This document shows positions 17,631 through 25,925 of a stretch of 64,000 nucleotides of DNA, in pieces. The position numbers and the translations under genes are program-made. The stretch is from Frigidibacter sp. SD6-1. Its GTDB lineage: Bacteria; Pseudomonadota; Alphaproteobacteria; Rhodobacterales; Rhodobacteraceae. The first letter of the stretch is position 1. Each line of letters opens with the position of its first letter. The notes beneath the pieces are model-generated. The model made no database searches, had not been told where the DNA came from, and worked only from the letters and a program-made list of their open reading frames with translations. The stretch covers positions 558,001 through 622,000 of the forward strand of contig NZ_JARJNR010000001.1 in assembly GCF_030143255.1 (NCBI RefSeq), read 5' to 3'.

Positions 17631-18527
17631 TCACTCGACCGGCGGCACTTTCTTCAGATAGGCGGCGATCGCGGCGCGGTCCTCGGGCGGCAGATGCGCC
17701 AGATTCTCGACCACCAGCGCCATATGGCCCCCGGCGCTGTCGAAATCCGGCGTGAAACCCGATTTCAGATAGTCGGCGATCTCGTCCGCGCTCCAGTTCA
17801 GTCTGGCGGGCGTGATGTTGGGGAACCGCCCCTGACCGGCCGGAACCGGCCCGCCGGAAAGCCAGCGGCTCAGGTCCATGCCGCCAAGGGCCGTGCGCGG
17901 CGTATGGCATTCGCCGCAATGGCCGAGCGCCTCGACCAGATAGCGCCCGCGGTCTTCCTCTGCCGTCAGGTCGCCCGCCACCACCCAGTCGCGGTTCAGA
18001 TAGAGGAATTTCCAGCCGAAGAGGCTGCGGCGGATATTGAAGGGGAAGGACACCTCGTGCGGCGCGCTCGGGGTCGCGACCGGCGGCAGGGTCATCAGGA
18101 AGGCATGAAGGTCGGCCACGTCCTGAAGGCTGGCTTTCGCATAGCTCGCATAGGGAAAGACCGGGTAATAATGCTCGCCCGCGGGCGATGTCCCGCGCGT
18201 CATCGCATTGGCAAGGTCAAGCGCGCTCCAGCCGCCGATGCCGTTTTCGGGATCGGGCGAGATGTTCGGTGCGATGAATGTACCGAAGGGCGAGGGGAAG
18301 CGCTGGCCACCGCCGAGCTTCAGCTTGTCGTCATCCTCGGCATCCGGGGCGGCGTGGCAGGAGGCGCAGCCGCCCGCCCAGAAGACCTGCTCGCCCCGCG
18401 TGGCATCGCCGGCGATGCCGTCGAGGGCCGATGCCGGCAAGCGACCCGGCGCACTCAACCACCAGCCGCCTGCAGCGGCGATCACGGCGAAGACAAGGAG
18501 GCTGCGATGGCTGCGTCTCATGCTCAT
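17631..18527 (-). CDS. Dihaem c-type cytochrome, membrane-anchored or exported
   Basis: The 298-aa protein starts with a basic-hydrophobic segment (residues 4-25) that exports it to the periplasm, possibly staying as an anchor because no clear cleavage site follows. Two haem-binding motifs, CASCH (54-58) and CGECH (204-208), define two cytochrome c domains. Candidate axial Met residues are at LMTLPP or AMTRG in domain one and HMALV in domain two. It resembles cytochrome subunits of periplasmic dehydrogenases. It lies 60 nt downstream of a cytochrome c' gene on the same strand, suggesting co-expression. The electron donor and acceptor are unknown. Confidence 0.86.
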   Translation of the reverse strand: MSMRRSHRSLLVFAVIAAAGGWWLSAPGRLPASALDGIAGDATRGEQVFWAGGCASCHAAPDAEDDDKLKLGGGQRFPSPFGTFIAPNISPDPENGIGGWSALDLANAMTRGTSPAGEHYYPVFPYASYAKASLQDVADLHAFLMTLPPVATPSAPHEVSFPFNIRRSLFGWKFLYLNRDWVVAGDLTAEEDRGRYLVEALGHCGECHTPRTALGGMDLSRWLSGGPVPAGQGRFPNITPARLNWSADEIADYLKSGFTPDFDSAGGHMALVVENLAHLPPEDRAAIAAYLKKVPPVE

Positions 18528-18587
18528 CCGAAAAAAGGGGCGGCTGGCATGTCGCCGCTGCCGCCCTTTCAGGACATACGAGGGAAG

Positions 18588-19055
18588 TCAGTTCGTGGGA
18601 ACCCTGTAGGCCTTGTGGCAGCCGCCGCAGGAGCCGCCAAGCGCCTCCATGGCGCCTTGCAGGCTTGCCAGATCGGTGCCGGCAGCGCCGGCCATCGCCT
18701 CGGCCGCGGCCTTGAAGGCCCCGGCCTTGGCGCCGATGTCCGACCCGTCGGCCCAGATCGCGGCAGAGGCGGTCGATTCCGGGTTGGCGGCATTGTCGGA
18801 ACCGGGCGGCCAGAGCATCGAGGCGTCGAGATTGGCCGAGGCCAGCAGGGCGTTTGCGGCGGTCGTCGCCTTCGCGGCATCATATTCTGCCTCGCCCTTG
18901 GCCATGGCGGCCAGCGTTCCGATATTGATGGCGCGATAGACCATGAGGCCCTGGCGTGCCTCGATTTCCTTGGCGAACGGCCCTTCATCCTGGGCAAGGC
19001 CGATGCTCGCCATCGACAGAAGCGCCATGGCAGTTCCGGCAACAATCTTCTTCAT
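18588..19055 (-). CDS. Cytochrome c' (high-spin c-type cytochrome)
   Basis: The 155-aa periplasmic protein has a signal peptide (MKKIVAGTAMALLSMASIGLA). The mature four-helix-bundle sequence has its single haem site, CGGCH (143-147), ten residues from the C-terminus, which is characteristic of cytochrome c'. Family members bind NO and protect against nitrosative stress. I took the second of two close ATGs (19055) because AGGGAG lies about 6 nt before it. It is divergent from a LysR gene (225-nt gap) and followed by a dihaem cytochrome. Confidence 0.9.
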   Translation of the reverse strand: MKKIVAGTAMALLSMASIGLAQDEGPFAKEIEARQGLMVYRAINIGTLAAMAKGEAEYDAAKATTAANALLASANLDASMLWPPGSDNAANPESTASAAIWADGSDIGAKAGAFKAAAEAMAGAAGTDLASLQGAMEALGGSCGGCHKAYRVPTN

Positions 19056-19280
19056 ATACATCTCCCTGGTTCGGGGCCGCCTGTCAGGATGCGGCTCGCC
19101 TGAGAGTAGTCTATCTGTGCTTCTTTCGCTGTGAACTTCTGATTTTTGCGTGTAGCCTGTTGAAAAGCGCACAATGGGCCGCTCCTTGCCGGAATGGCTC
19201 CGCTATGGGCGAAGTTTCGCCGGAATCGCCGGTTTTGTCCGAGAGGCAGGGCGGCAGGGTAACGGGAACGTGAAGCGGTC

Positions 19281-20138
19281 ATGTCACGCGAAGACTGGGA
19301 CGACATCAAATATGTGCTCGCCGTTGCCGAAACCGGCACGGTCAGCGCGGCGGCGCGGCGACTCGGCGTCAATCATGCGACGGTCCTGAGACGCATCGCG
19401 CAATATGAGGAGGCGGCGGGCGCGCCGCTTTTCGAGAAGACGCCGAAGGGCTATGCTTTGGCCCCGGACCGGCTGCGGCTGATCGAGGCGATGCGCGAGG
19501 TCGACCGCTCGGTTCAATCGGTGCAGCGCATGGTCGCGGGCGTCCGGGCGCCGGTGTCGGGAGATGTGCGCGTCACCTCGACCGACAGCCTGTGCCAGAT
19601 GGTCCTGCCGTCCGTGGTGGCGCGGATCGCCCTGCGTGCGCCCGAGCTTCTGGTGACGCTTGTAAGTTCCAACGCCCATCTCGACCTGGGGCGCATTCAC
19701 GCCGATATCACCATCCGACCGACCATGATCCTGCCCGACGATCTGGTGGGAACCGAGGTCGGTCGGTTGCGCTTCGCGGCCTATCGGGCGACAGGCAGCG
19801 ACGCGGACGGCTGGCTCGGCCTTGCGGGCCAGCTGTCCCGTTCGACAGCCGGGCGCTGGCTGGCGGGCGAAATGGGCGCCGCCGCGGCCGGGCCGGGAGC
19901 AGACAGTTTCCTCACGCTGAGGGAAATGGCCGCACTTGGGCTCGGTATCGCGATCCTGCCCGACTATCTCGGCCGCGGCGATGCGCGGCTCGAACCGGTC
20001 GAGGGCGCTCTCCCTGACCTTCAGATTCCGGTCTGGGTGGCCTGCCACCCCGATCTGGCGGAGGTGCCGCGCATCGCGCTCATGCGGCAGTATCTGGTCG
20101 AGGAGATGAAGGCGGACGCCGGCGCGATCTTCGACTGA
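19281..20138 (+). CDS. LysR-family transcriptional regulator
   Basis: The 285-aa regulator has an N-terminal helix-turn-helix (WDDIKYVLAVAETGTVSAAA with RRLGVNHATVLRRI, about 6-39) and a C-terminal periplasmic-binding-like ligand domain. It stands divergently from the cytochrome c' gene; LysR proteins often control their divergent neighbour, so control of the cytochrome pair is plausible but unproven. The inducer is unknown. The 225-nt gap shows no strong palindrome that I can assign as its site. Confidence 0.87.
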   Translation: MSREDWDDIKYVLAVAETGTVSAAARRLGVNHATVLRRIAQYEEAAGAPLFEKTPKGYALAPDRLRLIEAMREVDRSVQSVQRMVAGVRAPVSGDVRVTSTDSLCQMVLPSVVARIALRAPELLVTLVSSNAHLDLGRIHADITIRPTMILPDDLVGTEVGRLRFAAYRATGSDADGWLGLAGQLSRSTAGRWLAGEMGAAAAGPGADSFLTLREMAALGLGIAILPDYLGRGDARLEPVEGALPDLQIPVWVACHPDLAEVPRIALMRQYLVEEMKADAGAIFD

Positions 20139-20168
20139 GGTTGCCCCGCCAAGGGCGCGACATCCGGG

Positions 20169-20198
20169 GCGGAAAATCCTTCGCGAAGGATTTTCCGC
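20169..20198. terminator. Perfect 30-nt palindrome between convergent genes
   Basis: Bases 20169-20198 read identically on both strands, with outer GCGGAAAATC and a central TTCGCGAA. The palindrome is followed by CCCGCGCGCC and then the stop of the convergent small gene. It belongs with the hairpins at 1873 and 30293 by position and composition. Confidence 0.7.
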
Positions 20199-20214
20199 GT
20201 CACCCGCGCGCCGG

Positions 20215-20391
20215 TCAGAAACCGCGTTTGCCGCGGGCGGGCAGGGTCAGCCAGTCGGGCCAGAGGCCAAGCCATTCGATACCGGCGATCAGAAGGCACA
20301 GGCCGATCACGATCGCGCCGAGGATCACGCGGCCCATCGATGGCGGGTTGCGCGCCCATTGCGACATGCGCAGAAGCCAGCGCGGGTTCAT
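20215..20391 (-). CDS. Small single-span membrane protein, conserved hypothetical
   Basis: This 58-aa protein starts MNPRWLLRMSQWARNPPSMG, followed by one hydrophobic segment (RVILGAIVIGLCLLIAGIEW) and a short tail LGLWPDWLTLPARGKRGF. I recognise the pattern NPRWLLRM(S)xWARNPP from unnamed Rhodobacterales proteins of the same size. The ATG at 20391 lies 13 nt after the hpt stop, so it is the second gene of an hpt operon. The basic Trp-rich N-terminus suggests a cytoplasmic face. I assign no function. Confidence 0.7.
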   Translation of the reverse strand: MNPRWLLRMSQWARNPPSMGRVILGAIVIGLCLLIAGIEWLGLWPDWLTLPARGKRGF

Positions 20392-20404
20392 GCGCGGCGC
20401 CCGG

Positions 20405-20944
20405 TCATCCGGTGAACCTGACCTTGCCGATGTAGGGCAGGTTGCGGTTGCGTTGCGCAAAGTCGATGCCGTAACCCACGACAAACTCGTCCGGTATCTC
20501 GAAGCCGGTCCAGGTCGCCTTGATCTGCACCTCGCGGCGCGAGGGCTTGTCGAGAAGCGCGCAGACCTCAAGCCGTTTCGGCTCGCGGCTTCTCAACAGG
20601 TTCACCACATGATGCAGCGTGAATCCCGTGTCGACGATATCCTCGACGACCAGCACGTCGCGGCCGGCGATCTCGCCGCGCAGGTCCTTGAGGATGCGCA
20701 CCTCGCGCGAGGATTCCATCCCGTCGCCGTAGGAGGAGGCTTCGAGGAAATCGACCTCGACCGGCAGGTCGATCTCGCGCACCAGATCGGCGATGAAGAC
20801 GAAGGACCCGCGCAGAAGCCCCACGACCACCAGCTTGTCGGTGCCCCGGTAGGCGCGGGTGATGTCCTTGGCCAGCGCCTCGACCCGCGCGGCGATGGAT
20901 TTGGCAGAGATCATCTCGTCGATGGCATAGGGTCGGTGCGGCAT
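20405..20944 (-). CDS. hpt: Hypoxanthine phosphoribosyltransferase
   Basis: The 179-aa type I PRTase of purine salvage converts hypoxanthine (or guanine) and PRPP to IMP (or GMP). The PRPP-binding loop is [18 protein letters not shown] (about 97-114), with [15 protein letters not shown] before it and the base-recognition region near the C-terminus ([20 protein letters not shown]). I took the ATG at 20944 from the family N-terminus; a longer frame exists upstream but overlaps the divergent gene. A small membrane-protein gene follows 13 nt downstream. Confidence 0.93.
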   Translation of the reverse strand: MPHRPYAIDEMISAKSIAARVEALAKDITRAYRGTDKLVVVGLLRGSFVFIADLVREIDLPVEVDFLEASSYGDGMESSREVRILKDLRGEIAGRDVLVVEDIVDTGFTLHHVVNLLRSREPKRLEVCALLDKPSRREVQIKATWTGFEIPDEFVVGYGIDFAQRNRNLPYIGKVRFTG

Positions 20945-21016
20945 GGGGTCCCCTTGATTTCCTGCCCTCCATAGCGGAAAGGGGGCCGGATTGTCATGGG
21001 GGAAGAGCGGGCGCCG

Positions 21017-21478
21017 ATGCCATCGCATGCGGAAAAGCGGGTGTTGCCCTGGTCGGCGGACGAGATGTTCGCGCTTGTCGCCGATGTGGCGCGCTATCCG
21101 GAGTTCCTGCCCTGGACCGCTGCCGCGCGCATCCGGTCGCGCGAGGCGCGCGCCGACGGGTCGGAGATGCTGGAAGCCGATCTGGTGATTTCCTTCAAGG
21201 TCTTCCGCGAACGGTTCGGCAGCCGTGTGGTTCTGTACCCTGCCGAACGGCGGATCGAGACCGACTATCTCGACGGCCCGTTCCGGCATCTGCATTCGCG
21301 CTGGTGCTTCAGGCCGCTTGAAACCAGTGGCTGCGAGGTCGATTTCTCGGTCGATTTCGAATTCAGGAGCGCGATCCTGCAGGCGGTCATCGGCCTTGTC
21401 TTCGATGAGGCGATGCGCAAGGTGGTGCGGGCCTTCGAGGCCCGCGCCGAGGCGCTTTACGGGCGGCCCGCCGGCTGA
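21017..21478 (+). CDS. COQ10/RatA-like START-domain protein
   Basis: The 153-aa polyketide-cyclase/START-fold protein has [20 protein letters not shown], then [31 protein letters not shown] and a C-terminal helix [20 protein letters not shown]. It is homologous to mitochondrial COQ10, which binds ubiquinone for respiration, and to E. coli RatA, reported as a ribosome-associated inhibitor. In alphaproteobacteria the quinone-chaperone role is more likely. An in-frame ATG at 20996 would add seven residues; I prefer 21017 because the family starts at MP-(S/T)-H-x-E. Confidence 0.88.
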   Translation: MPSHAEKRVLPWSADEMFALVADVARYPEFLPWTAAARIRSREARADGSEMLEADLVISFKVFRERFGSRVVLYPAERRIETDYLDGPFRHLHSRWCFRPLETSGCEVDFSVDFEFRSAILQAVIGLVFDEAMRKVVRAFEARAEALYGRPAG

Positions 21479-21502
21479 GCGCCGCCGGGGCCGCGTGAGC
21501 GA

Positions 21503-22012
21503 TCAGAACGGAATTTCGTCGTCCATGTCGGCGCGGGCCGGGCTCGCGGCCGGGCCGGACCGGTCGCCATAGCCGCCACCGCCGCCGTAGGAGCCGCCGC
21601 CATAGCCCCCGGCCTGACCTTCGTCATAGCCGCCGCCCTGGCCGCCGCCGCCACCGCCGTCGCGCCCGTCAAGCAGCGTCAGTTCGCCCCGGAACTGGCG
21701 CAGCACAACCTCGGTCGTATAGCGGTCCTGACCGGACTGGTCCTGCCATTTGCGGGTTTCGAGCGCGCCCTCGATATAGACCTTCGAGCCTTTCTTCAGA
21801 TATTGCTCGGCGATCTTGGCGAGGTTTTCGTTGAAGATCGCCACCGAATGCCATTCGGTCCGTTCCTTGCGCTCGCCCGTGTTGCGATCGCGCCAGGTCT
21901 CCGACGTCGCGATCCTGAGGTTGCACACCTTGCCGCCGTTCTGGAAAGACCGCACTTCGGGGTCGCGCCCGAGGTTGCCGACGAGAATTACCTTGTTCAC
22001 CGAGCCTGCCAT
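21503..22012 (-). CDS. ssb: Single-stranded DNA-binding protein
   Basis: The 169-aa SSB has an N-terminal OB fold ([59 protein letters not shown]), a glycine-rich linker with GGGGGG and YGGG repeats, and the acidic tip DMDDEIPF that recruits repair and replication partners. The start at 22012 is the family MAGSVNK. The ORF is convergent with the COQ10-like gene (24-nt gap). No GTTC-N7-GTTC box is visible upstream. Confidence 0.97.
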   Translation of the reverse strand: MAGSVNKVILVGNLGRDPEVRSFQNGGKVCNLRIATSETWRDRNTGERKERTEWHSVAIFNENLAKIAEQYLKKGSKVYIEGALETRKWQDQSGQDRYTTEVVLRQFRGELTLLDGRDGGGGGGQGGGYDEGQAGGYGGGSYGGGGGYGDRSGPAASPARADMDDEIPF

Positions 22013-22203
22013 GATCTCCCTCGCACCGCCGCGACGCACGCCGCGAATCCTGCTGTTCCGTTAATGCATCACTTTAAGGTTAATGAAGGGTTCATGCCAC
22101 CCTGCGAAATCATCCGGCAGGGCGATCGTCGGCATCGGCGGCTTCCGTCTTGCGTCGCGACGCCATAGAAGGTGATAGCGGGAGCGGTCAGGGCGCGGCG
22201 ACG

Positions 22204-22749
22204 ATGATTCAGAGACTTGTGAGGCGGTTTCGGCTGGAGACCCTTCTGATCGCACTCATGGTGGTTCAGGCGGTTTGTGCCGCGATGTTCCTGGGCGACG
22301 TGATCGACGATTACGTCGAACGTGCGCCCGGCGGCGGGTTTGACTTTCACATCACGCTGGAATTGGTCGCCAACGTCGGGCTGGTGGCCGCGATTCTCGT
22401 CGAAGGCTATTTCCTGCGCTGGCTCCTGCGGCAGAACGAACGGGCGGAGCGGGCGCTGTCCGCGGCCTCTGGCGCGCTGCACGAGCTGATGCGGGCCTAT
22501 TTCGACAGCTGGGGCCTGACGCCTTCCGAAGCGGAGGTGGCGCAGTTCACCATCAAGGGTTTCTCCATCGCCGAGATCGCCGGGCTGCGCGGTGCGGCGG
22601 AAGGCACGGTGAAAAGCCAGCTGAACGCCATCTACCGCAAGTCGGGTCTTGCCGGGCGCGGGCAGCTCGTGAGTTTGTTGATCGAAGACATCCTGAACGG
22701 CTCGGTCCGGCCCGATGCGGCGCCGGGCCGTTCGGTCCAGAATTCCTGA
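22204..22749 (+). CDS. Membrane-anchored LuxR-type helix-turn-helix protein
   Basis: The 181-aa protein has two N-terminal membrane segments (about 11-31 and 50-72) and a charged linker. A C-terminal LuxR/NarL-type DNA-binding domain follows (WGLTPSEAEVAQFTIKGFSI, AEIAGLRGAAEGTVKSQLNA, IYRKSGLAGRGQLVSLLIED). It lacks a receiver or autoinducer domain, so it may sense something in or near the membrane. The start at 22204 excludes a weak upstream extension. The 191-nt gap to ssb contains several TTAA motifs (22056-22085). Targets are unknown. Confidence 0.83.
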   Translation: MIQRLVRRFRLETLLIALMVVQAVCAAMFLGDVIDDYVERAPGGGFDFHITLELVANVGLVAAILVEGYFLRWLLRQNERAERALSAASGALHELMRAYFDSWGLTPSEAEVAQFTIKGFSIAEIAGLRGAAEGTVKSQLNAIYRKSGLAGRGQLVSLLIEDILNGSVRPDAAPGRSVQNS

Positions 22750-22815
22750 CTGGATTGCAAGAGGACCGGGCGATATAGTCCCGCCCGTCTCGGCAGGGAA
22801 GAGGGCAGGGGACGG

Positions 22816-23439
22816 ATGCGTAAGAAGACTGTCTGCGCCGCGTATTCACTGGCGCTGCTTATTGGTTGTGCGTCGGCGGTCTCTGCCGAAGGCCTGTGGC
22901 TGCCGAAAAAAGGCCAGAAGACCAACCGGTCGGCGGTCTTCAACCAGCAGCTTGCGGTCCTCGACGGGCGCGCGGCGGCGCAATATTCCGAATCGGTCAA
23001 GCTGACCCCGCATGGCAAGCAGGCCGCGGCAGCCGGTCTCGATGCGACCGTGCTGCCCAGCTATTCGGGCCGCTATCGCGGTGCCTATCTGGATGCGGCG
23101 CGGTCGGCGGCGCAGAAGCATGGCGTGCCGGAAGATCTGTTCCTGCGGCTCGTTCATCAGGAATCGGGCTGGAACGCCGGTGCCGTTTCGCACAAGGGGG
23201 CAACGGGGCTGGCGCAATTGATGCCGGGTACCGCTGCGCGGCTTGGCGTCGATGCGACTGACCCCCACCAGAACCTTGATGGCGGCGCGCGCTATCTGCG
23301 GATGATGTACGACCGGTTCGGTGACTGGAAGCTGGCGCTTGCCGCCTACAATGCCGGTCCCGAGGCGGTGGAGAAATATGGCGGCATCCCGCCCTATGCC
23401 GAAACCACCAACTATGTGCGGGCGATTGCGGGCGGTTGA
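22816..23439 (+). CDS. Lytic transglycosylase SLT-domain protein
   Basis: The 207-aa exported protein has a signal peptide (about 1-24). A Cys at 18 in LLIGCASA could also be read as a lipobox, though it is imperfect. The C-terminal SLT domain has the catalytic Glu in HQESGWNAGAVSHKGATGLA, then QLMPGTAARLGV, NLDGGARYLRMMYDRFGDW and LALAAYNAGPEAVEKYGGIP. It cleaves peptidoglycan to 1,6-anhydro products. The ATG at 22816 follows a GGGAAGAGGGCAGGGG region. It stands alone between a regulator and a convergent gene. Confidence 0.92.
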   Translation: MRKKTVCAAYSLALLIGCASAVSAEGLWLPKKGQKTNRSAVFNQQLAVLDGRAAAQYSESVKLTPHGKQAAAAGLDATVLPSYSGRYRGAYLDAARSAAQKHGVPEDLFLRLVHQESGWNAGAVSHKGATGLAQLMPGTAARLGVDATDPHQNLDGGARYLRMMYDRFGDWKLALAAYNAGPEAVEKYGGIPPYAETTNYVRAIAGG

Positions 23440-23442
23440 AGC

Positions 23443-23766
23443 CTAGTCCGGGTCGCTGCCGGGAAAGGCATAGCGCTTGTCCTTGCCGCCGACGGTCAGC
23501 ACATAATCGCGCGGGATGCCCTGCGTCGCCTGACCCCAATCCGAGGCTTTGACGCGCGCCGTATGCGCCTCCAGATCGGCGCGGCTGGCGAAAATCTCGC
23601 GCACCGCGAACCGCGACGGATCGGCCATCGAGCGCAGGACCTCGAACAGGACGCAGCCGGGTTCGGCACGGGTCGCGCGGATATGGTCGGGCAGCAGATG
23701 CGAGATACGGTCAGCCTCTTCCAGCGAACGGCAGAGGAGGAAGCCCGACAAGCTGACCTGCGACAT
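23443..23766 (-). CDS. Antibiotic biosynthesis monooxygenase (ABM)-fold protein
   Basis: The 107-aa ferredoxin-like ABM-domain protein has LSGFLLCRSLEEADRISHLL, then EPGCVLFEVLRSMADPSRFA and VREIFASRADLEAHTARVKA. Such dimeric proteins (YgiN-like) act on quinols or other small aromatics, or serve as heme- or flavin-linked monooxygenases. The stop lies 3 nt from the convergent lytic transglycosylase stop. No partner gene suggests a substrate. Confidence 0.82.
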   Translation of the reverse strand: MSQVSLSGFLLCRSLEEADRISHLLPDHIRATRAEPGCVLFEVLRSMADPSRFAVREIFASRADLEAHTARVKASDWGQATQGIPRDYVLTVGGKDKRYAFPGSDPD

Positions 23767-23853
23767 GCATCCCCCCGATCGTCCCGGATCACCGGCGCGA
23801 TCATGGGAACTGCGTCCCGACCCGTCAAGGCGTCAGTGCCCATCCCCGGCGGC

Positions 23854-25053
23854 TCAGGCCCGGCGCATGAGAAGGAAGGCAAGCCCCGAGCAAAGCACCG
23901 CCCCGGTCATCGCGGGCAGCGCGGTTCCGTCGAAGGCAAGGCCGACGGGTCCGGCAATGGCGACGGCAAGCATGGTCGAGATCGCCGCGATGACCGAGGT
24001 CGCCATGCCCGCCACATGGCCCATGGTCTGCATGGCGAGCGCATTCAGGTTGCCGAAGGTGAAGCCCGCGATGAAGAAGACGCTGGTGGCCCAGATGTAG
24101 AAGGCCAGGAATGATCCGCCGCCCGACAGGAAGAGCGCGACCATGGTGGCGGACAGCAGGAATTGCCCGGCATAGGCAATGAGAACCAGTTTCCGCATGC
24201 CGAGGCGCCCGACGAGGCGGCCGTTGATGAAGGAAGCGGAGGCCGAGAAGGCGGCGATCAGCGCGAACCAGTAGGGGAAGCTTTCGGCCTTGCCATAGGT
24301 CTGGTCGAAGATCTGCTGGATCGAGGAGAGCAGCGCGAACATCTGACCGAAGCCGAGCGTCATCACGATGGTGAAAAGCCGCACCTCGCGCGACCGCAGC
24401 ACCTGCATCAGCCCGTCAAGGATCACCGCACCCTGCAAGGGGCGCCGGGCAGGCGGGGGCAAGGTTTCGGGCTGGCGGATGCTGACCCAGCTGATCGCGA
24501 CAATGCCGAAGGCGATGAAGGCGAGGAAGATGCCATGCCAGCTGGAAATGGCGATCACGCCCGCGCCGATCATCGGCGCAAGCGCCGGCACGACCATGAA
24601 GACCATCATCACGAAAGACATGACGCGCGCCATCTCGCGCCCCTGGTAAAGATCGCGGCTGAGGGCCACGCCCGCGATCCGGGGGCCCGAGGCGCCGAGC
24701 CCCTGAAGGAAGCGCGCGGCAAGCAGGAATTCGAGGCTCTCGGCCTCGTGCGCCAGAAGCGCCGCCGCGATATAGATCACAAGCCCCGCCGCGATGACCG
24801 GTTTCCGCCCGAAAGCATCCGACAGGGGCCCCGAGAACAGGGTGCCCGTCCCCATGCCGAGGACGAAGGCCGAGAGAATGAGCTGCGCGCGGTTCGGCGC
24901 ATCGGGCGACAGGTCCGCCGCGATCTGCGGCAGCGCGGGCAGCATCGCGTCGATGGAAAAGGCGATGGTGGCGAAAAGCATCGCCAGCATTGCGGTGAAT
25001 TCGGGAAGCGCCAGCCGCCGGATCGCGGGGGCAGGCGCCGGAATATCGCTCAT
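23854..25053 (-). CDS. Bcr/CflA-type multidrug efflux MFS transporter
   Basis: The 399-aa 12-TM major facilitator has an N-terminal FSIDAMLPALPQIAADL and motif A GTLFSGPLSDAFGRKPVI (loop 2-3). Motif C-like AARFLQGLGASGPRIAGVAL and DLYQGREMARVMSFVMMVFM mark the Bcr/CflA (DHA1) drug:H+ antiporters. Its ATG overlaps the stop of a DsbA-like gene by 4 nt, so the two are co-translated. The exported compound cannot be inferred. Confidence 0.9.
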   Translation of the reverse strand: MSDIPAPAPAIRRLALPEFTAMLAMLFATIAFSIDAMLPALPQIAADLSPDAPNRAQLILSAFVLGMGTGTLFSGPLSDAFGRKPVIAAGLVIYIAAALLAHEAESLEFLLAARFLQGLGASGPRIAGVALSRDLYQGREMARVMSFVMMVFMVVPALAPMIGAGVIAISSWHGIFLAFIAFGIVAISWVSIRQPETLPPPARRPLQGAVILDGLMQVLRSREVRLFTIVMTLGFGQMFALLSSIQQIFDQTYGKAESFPYWFALIAAFSASASFINGRLVGRLGMRKLVLIAYAGQFLLSATMVALFLSGGGSFLAFYIWATSVFFIAGFTFGNLNALAMQTMGHVAGMATSVIAAISTMLAVAIAGPVGLAFDGTALPAMTGAVLCSGLAFLLMRRA

Positions 25054-25697
25054 GCGGTCCGCTCTTTCAGCTGGGCATTGATATCGTCGATGATGCCAGT
25101 CCAGACCTCGGTCGGCTGCGCGCCCTGCACGACATGGCGCCCGGCGATGACGAAGGCGGGAACGCCGCTGACGCCCTTGGCGCGGCAGTTCTGGACGCGG
25201 GCGGAGATATCGGCGCGGTCGGCGTCACTCTCCAGAAGACGCAGGGTCACGGCCCGGTCAAGGCCTGCGCTTTCGGCCAGATCGCCAAGCTCTGCCCGGT
25301 CGCCGATATCCTTGCCCTCGCGCCAGTAGGCCCGGAACAGCGCCGAGACCATCGTCGTCTGCCGCCCTTCAAGCCCGGCCCAGTGGATCAGCCGGTGGGC
25401 ATCGAGCGTGTTCGGCGCCCTTTCGATCGCGGGAAGGTCAAAGCTGACCCCTGCCTTTTCCCCATGCGCAAGAAGCGGCTCGTGGACGCGCAGGATATTC
25501 TCGCGAGAGCCGAACTTCGCCGCCATGTACTCCTGCCGGCCCATGCCCTCGGGCGGCATGTCGGGGTTGAGCTGGTAGGGATGCCATTCGATCTCGAACG
25601 GATGGTCGGGCCGTGCTTCCAGCGCCCGGTCGAGATAGGCCTTGCCGACATAGCACCAGGGGCAGGCGACGTCGGAAATGATGTCGAGCTTGATCAT
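25050..25697 (-). CDS. DsbA-family oxidoreductase (FrnE-like)
   Basis: The 215-aa cytoplasmic DsbA/HCCA-isomerase-like thioredoxin-fold protein has active site CPWCYVGK (about 12-19), a helical insertion, and the cis-Pro loop GVSGVPAFVIAGRHVVQGAQ (residues 175-194 approximately). FrnE proteins are thiol-disulfide oxidoreductases; some are linked to polyketide biosynthesis or oxidative stress. The ATG at 25697 begins the family motif IKLDIISDVACPWC. It overlaps the MFS pump gene, which suggests a joint stress or drug response. Confidence 0.88.
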   Translation of the reverse strand: MIKLDIISDVACPWCYVGKAYLDRALEARPDHPFEIEWHPYQLNPDMPPEGMGRQEYMAAKFGSRENILRVHEPLLAHGEKAGVSFDLPAIERAPNTLDAHRLIHWAGLEGRQTTMVSALFRAYWREGKDIGDRAELGDLAESAGLDRAVTLRLLESDADRADISARVQNCRAKGVSGVPAFVIAGRHVVQGAQPTEVWTGIIDDINAQLKERTA

Positions 25698-25859
25698 GGC
25701 CACTCTCCCGTCTGGATTGTCCGGCAGCCCTGCATGAGCCGACGCGAGGGGGGAGTCAATGCGGGCGGGTTGGACCGTCTCTTGCCCGGGGCGCACATGG
25801 AATTGAGCGTTTGTGCGGAAGCGCACGCTCTGCAGCGCGCCGCCCCGGTCCGGAATCGA

Positions 25860-25882
25860 ACCGGCCCCGCGAGGGGGCCGGT
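25860..25882 (-). terminator. GC hairpin downstream of the DUF2852 gene
   Basis: Arms ACCGGCCCC (25860-25868) and GGGGCCGGT (25874-25882) form 9 bp with a 5-nt loop. They lie 44 nt past the DUF2852 stop on its strand. The rest of 25698-25925 holds no gene. Confidence 0.5.
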
Positions 25883-25925
25883 CGAGTGACGCTGAGGGGG
25901 ACGGGCCGGGGGATCGGCCGGGGCG

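Noticed and set aside
16974-19103. 709-aa open frame antisense to GST and cytochrome genes
   Set aside because: It spans three well-supported genes on the other strand and has typical shadow composition.
20996-21478. COQ10-like gene as RatA toxin of a RatAB system
   Set aside because: No ratB gene is adjacent, and alphaproteobacterial homologues are better explained as quinone-binding proteins.
21520-21660. Glycine-coding tandem repeats as a CRISPR or satellite array
   Set aside because: They encode the GGG/YGGG linker of SSB in frame; there are no spacers.
25845-25870. tRNA-like T-arm (minus strand GGTTCGATTCC) in the 25.7-25.9 kb gap
   Set aside because: No acceptor stem, anticodon arm or CCA can be built around it; the bases belong to the GC hairpin at 25860-25882.
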